55,563 nucleotides of DNA from Pseudolabrys sp. GTDB taxonomy: Bacteria; Pseudomonadota; Alphaproteobacteria; Rhizobiales; Xanthobacteraceae. The stretch is from contig JAHCKG010000030.1 of NCBI GenBank assembly GCA_026125895.1, forward strand, positions 1 to 55,563. Reading direction: 5' to 3'. The stretch's first letter is position 1. Every line of letters starts with the position of its first letter. The notes under the pieces are model-generated. The model saw only the letters and a program-made list of their open reading frames with translations, did not search any database and was not told the DNA's origin. This document shows positions 53,699-55,563 of the stretch, one piece after another. Position numbers and translations under genes: made by a program.

Positions 53699-55081
53699 AT
53701 GATCTCACGACGCAATCTCATCGGCTCGTCGCTCGTTCTCGCCGGCGCCGCCGCGGTCAGTGGCCGCACGCAGGCGGCGAGCATCCCCGAAGCCGTCAGC
53801 AGCACGTCGCCGGCGATGCAGCCGCCGCCGCGGCCATCGAGCGGACCGGACTATCACCCGGTCGTCACACTCAACGGCTGGTCGCTGCCGTGGCGCATGA
53901 ACGGCGACTGGAAGGAGTTTCATCTCGTCGCCGAGAAGGTCGAGCGCGAATTCGCGCCGGGCATGACGGCGCGGCTGTGGGGCTACAACGGCCAGTCACC
54001 GGGCCCGACCATCGAATGCGTCGAGGGTGACCGGTTGCGCATCTTCGTCACCAATAAGCTGCCCGAGCACACCACCGTGCACTGGCACGGCATGCCGGTG
54101 CCGAACGGCATGGACGGCGTCGGCGGCCTGACGCAGCCGCACATCAAGCCGGGACAGACCTTCGTCTATGAATTCGTGGCGAAGAAAAGCGGCACCTTCA
54201 TGTATCACCCGCATGCCGACGAAATGGTGCAGATGGCGATGGGCATGATGGGCTTTCTCGTCGTGCATCCGCGCGATCCGAACTTCAACCGCGTGGACCG
54301 CGACTTCGTCTTCCTGATGTCGAGCTACGACATCGAGCCCGGCACCGCGCTGCCCAAGGTCATGACCATGACCGACTTCAACCTGTGGACCTGGAACAGC
54401 CGCGTATTCCCGGGAATCGATCCGCTGGTGGTGCGTCAGGGCGATCGCGTGCGCATCCGCGTCGGCAATCTCACCATGACCAATCACCCGATCCATATGC
54501 ACGGGCCGCACTTCGAGGTGACCTGCACCGATGGCGGCTGGGTGCGCGAGAGCGCGCGTTGGCCGGAAGTGACAACCGACATTCCGGTCGGCGGCATGCG
54601 CGCCGTCGAATTCATCGCCGAGGATCCGGGCGACTGGGCCATTCATTGCCACAAGTCGCATCACACCATGAATGCCATGGGTCACGACGTGAAGACCTTC
54701 ATCGGCACGCCGCAGAAGGATCTGACCAAGGCGATCCGCAAGTTCATGCCCGACTACATGCCGATGGGTTCCGAAGGCATGGCGGAAATGGGCTCGATGG
54801 AAATGCCGATGCCCGACAACACGCTGCCGATGATGACCGGCTTCGGCCAGTACGGGCCGCTGGAAATGGGCGGCATGTTCTCGGTCGTGAAGGTGCGCGA
54901 GGGATTGGCGCCCGACGATTACAAGGACCCCGGTCCCTACAAGCATCCGCCCGGCACCGTCGCCTATCAGGTCAAGGGCGAAGTGCCCGACGCCGCGCGC
55001 CGCAGCGACGTGCCCACCAGTCCGAACAATGTCGAACTCTCGGTCGTGAAGCCGGGATCGAAAAGTCACAGCAATCATTGA
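53699..55081 (+). CDS. Multicopper oxidase, Tat-exported, Met-rich (CopA-like)
   Basis: The 460-residue enzyme has a Tat signal (MISRRNLIGSSLVLAGAAAVSG) and all four copper-binding clusters: HWHG (His128, His130), YHPH (His170, His172), HPIHMHG (His263, His266, His268), and HCHKSHHTMNAMGH (His316, Cys317, His318, His322, with Met327 as likely axial ligand). A Met-rich stretch at about residues 345-400 (MPMGSEGMAEMGSMEMPMP) suggests Cu(I) capture, as in CueO. It probably oxidises Cu(I) to less toxic Cu(II) in the periplasm. The start at 53699 follows AAGGAG. Confidence 0.95.
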   Translation: MISRRNLIGSSLVLAGAAAVSGRTQAASIPEAVSSTSPAMQPPPRPSSGPDYHPVVTLNGWSLPWRMNGDWKEFHLVAEKVEREFAPGMTARLWGYNGQSPGPTIECVEGDRLRIFVTNKLPEHTTVHWHGMPVPNGMDGVGGLTQPHIKPGQTFVYEFVAKKSGTFMYHPHADEMVQMAMGMMGFLVVHPRDPNFNRVDRDFVFLMSSYDIEPGTALPKVMTMTDFNLWTWNSRVFPGIDPLVVRQGDRVRIRVGNLTMTNHPIHMHGPHFEVTCTDGGWVRESARWPEVTTDIPVGGMRAVEFIAEDPGDWAIHCHKSHHTMNAMGHDVKTFIGTPQKDLTKAIRKFMPDYMPMGSEGMAEMGSMEMPMPDNTLPMMTGFGQYGPLEMGGMFSVVKVREGLAPDDYKDPGPYKHPPGTVAYQVKGEVPDAARRSDVPTSPNNVELSVVKPGSKSHSNH

Positions 55082-55092
55082 AGGAGCAGGAA

Positions 55093-55557
55093 ATGAAATC
55101 TCTCGTACTCTCGATCGCCGCCGTGCTGGCCGTCTCCGTTGCGGGCATCTCGGCTGCCGGCGCTCACGGCGAGGCCTACTCGGCCGGAACTCCCGGCAAT
55201 CCGAAGAAGCCCGCGCGCACCGTCACCGTCATCATGACCGACAAGGATGGAGTCATGAAATACGAGCCTAACCGTATCGCCGTGAAAAAGGGCGAACAGA
55301 TTCGCTTCGTCCTGGAGAACAAGGGTGAGGTGAAGCACGAGTTCATTCTGGCGAGCATGCACGACAATAAAAAGCACGGCGAACTGATGAAGAAGTTCCC
55401 GCACATGGAGCACGACGAGCCGAACTCGAAGAGTCTCGAGCCCGGCCAGAAAGCGGAAATTCTCTGGCAGTTTACAAAATCGGGCACGTTTGAATTCGCC
55501 TGCCTCATCCCCGGCCACTACGAGGCCGGCATGCACGGCACCGCCAGCGTCAAGTAG
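55093..55557 (+). CDS. Cupredoxin family protein
   Basis: The 154-residue protein has a signal peptide (KSLVLSIAAVLAVSVAGISAAGA) and a plastocyanin/azurin-type fold with type 1 copper ligands His82 (VKHEFIL), Cys137 (FACLIPGHYEAGM), His142 and Met147. The N-terminal His/Gly segment and HDNKKHGELMKKFPHMEHDEP (about residues 90-110) add possible metal-binding residues. It starts 11 bases after the multicopper oxidase stop with its own AAGGAGCAGG site. It is likely a periplasmic copper carrier or electron partner for the oxidase. The reading frame ends six bases before the window edge; further copper genes may follow. Confidence 0.93.
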   Translation: MKSLVLSIAAVLAVSVAGISAAGAHGEAYSAGTPGNPKKPARTVTVIMTDKDGVMKYEPNRIAVKKGEQIRFVLENKGEVKHEFILASMHDNKKHGELMKKFPHMEHDEPNSKSLEPGQKAEILWQFTKSGTFEFACLIPGHYEAGMHGTASVK

Positions 55558-55563
55558 TTTCAC

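Overview
The window is a stretch of GC-rich bacterial core chromosome. Gene content and order point to an alphaproteobacterium of the Hyphomicrobiales (Rhizobiales), close to the Bradyrhizobium/Rhodopseudomonas/Xanthobacteraceae side. Supporting signs are the lptC-lptA-lptB-rpoN-hpf-ptsN block, a FYDLN-acid protein beside aroA, Hsp20 paired with a DUF1150 protein, dnaK-dnaJ followed by a pmtA-like methyltransferase, hrcA-grpE, and many short mosaic palindromic repeats between genes. The species cannot be named from the sequence alone. No phage, transposase, CRISPR array or plasmid function was seen.

Layout. 1-3.6 kb: aroA, a FYDLN-acid protein, tRNA-Ala(GGC) and a SleB-type cell wall hydrolase. 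3.8-6 kb: an enolase-superfamily enzyme, then a heat-shock unit (hsp20, DUF1150) with a sigma-32-type promoter and a leader hairpin covering the ribosome binding site. 6-12.4 kb, minus strand: ribonuclease D, LPS export genes lptC/A/B, sigma-54, a short ribosome hibernation factor, PtsN and tRNA-Leu(CAG). 12.5-21.6 kb: an NDUFA9-like reductase, a flavin alpha-hydroxy-acid dehydrogenase, UppP, a GST, QueG, an alpha/beta hydrolase and two tandem GT4 glycosyltransferases. 21.8-28.5 kb: infC, rpmI, rplT, pheS and pheT, interrupted by a secreted protein and a methyltransferase on the other strand. 28.6-37.4 kb: a PP-loop ATPase, a NlpC/P60-like hydrolase, an EI24-like membrane protein, Nth, DUF2244, an Ada-like alkyltransferase, DUF1236, a permuted CoA transferase and GpmI. 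37.5-44.4 kb, minus strand: dnaK, dnaJ, a PmtA-like methyltransferase, an FMN reductase, pyrF, two DUF1330 genes and dapB. 44.7-49.5 kb: a secreted orphan and a porin/di-haem peroxidase/imelysin set. 49.7-51.6 kb: grpE and hrcA. 51.7-55.6 kb: a copper-handling set (His-rich membrane protein, TolC-like lipoprotein, Met-rich multicopper oxidase, cupredoxin) that reaches the window edge.

How the genes work together. Three heat-shock loci (hsp20-DUF1150, dnaKJ, hrcA-grpE) lie in the window. The envelope is represented by LPS export, UppP, the hydrolase and the porin. Two metal modules stand out: an imelysin/di-haem peroxidase/porin operon (probably iron) and the copper module at the right end.

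The most interesting points are the probable RNA thermometer before hsp20, a queG whose start codon and first ~40 codons lie in a dispersed repeat, a hibernation factor without its dimerisation domain, the Gln-rich leader of LptB, a mandelate-racemase-like enzyme with one catalytic Lys changed to Arg, and the AUU start of infC. I saw nothing I could defend as a wholly new multi-gene system.
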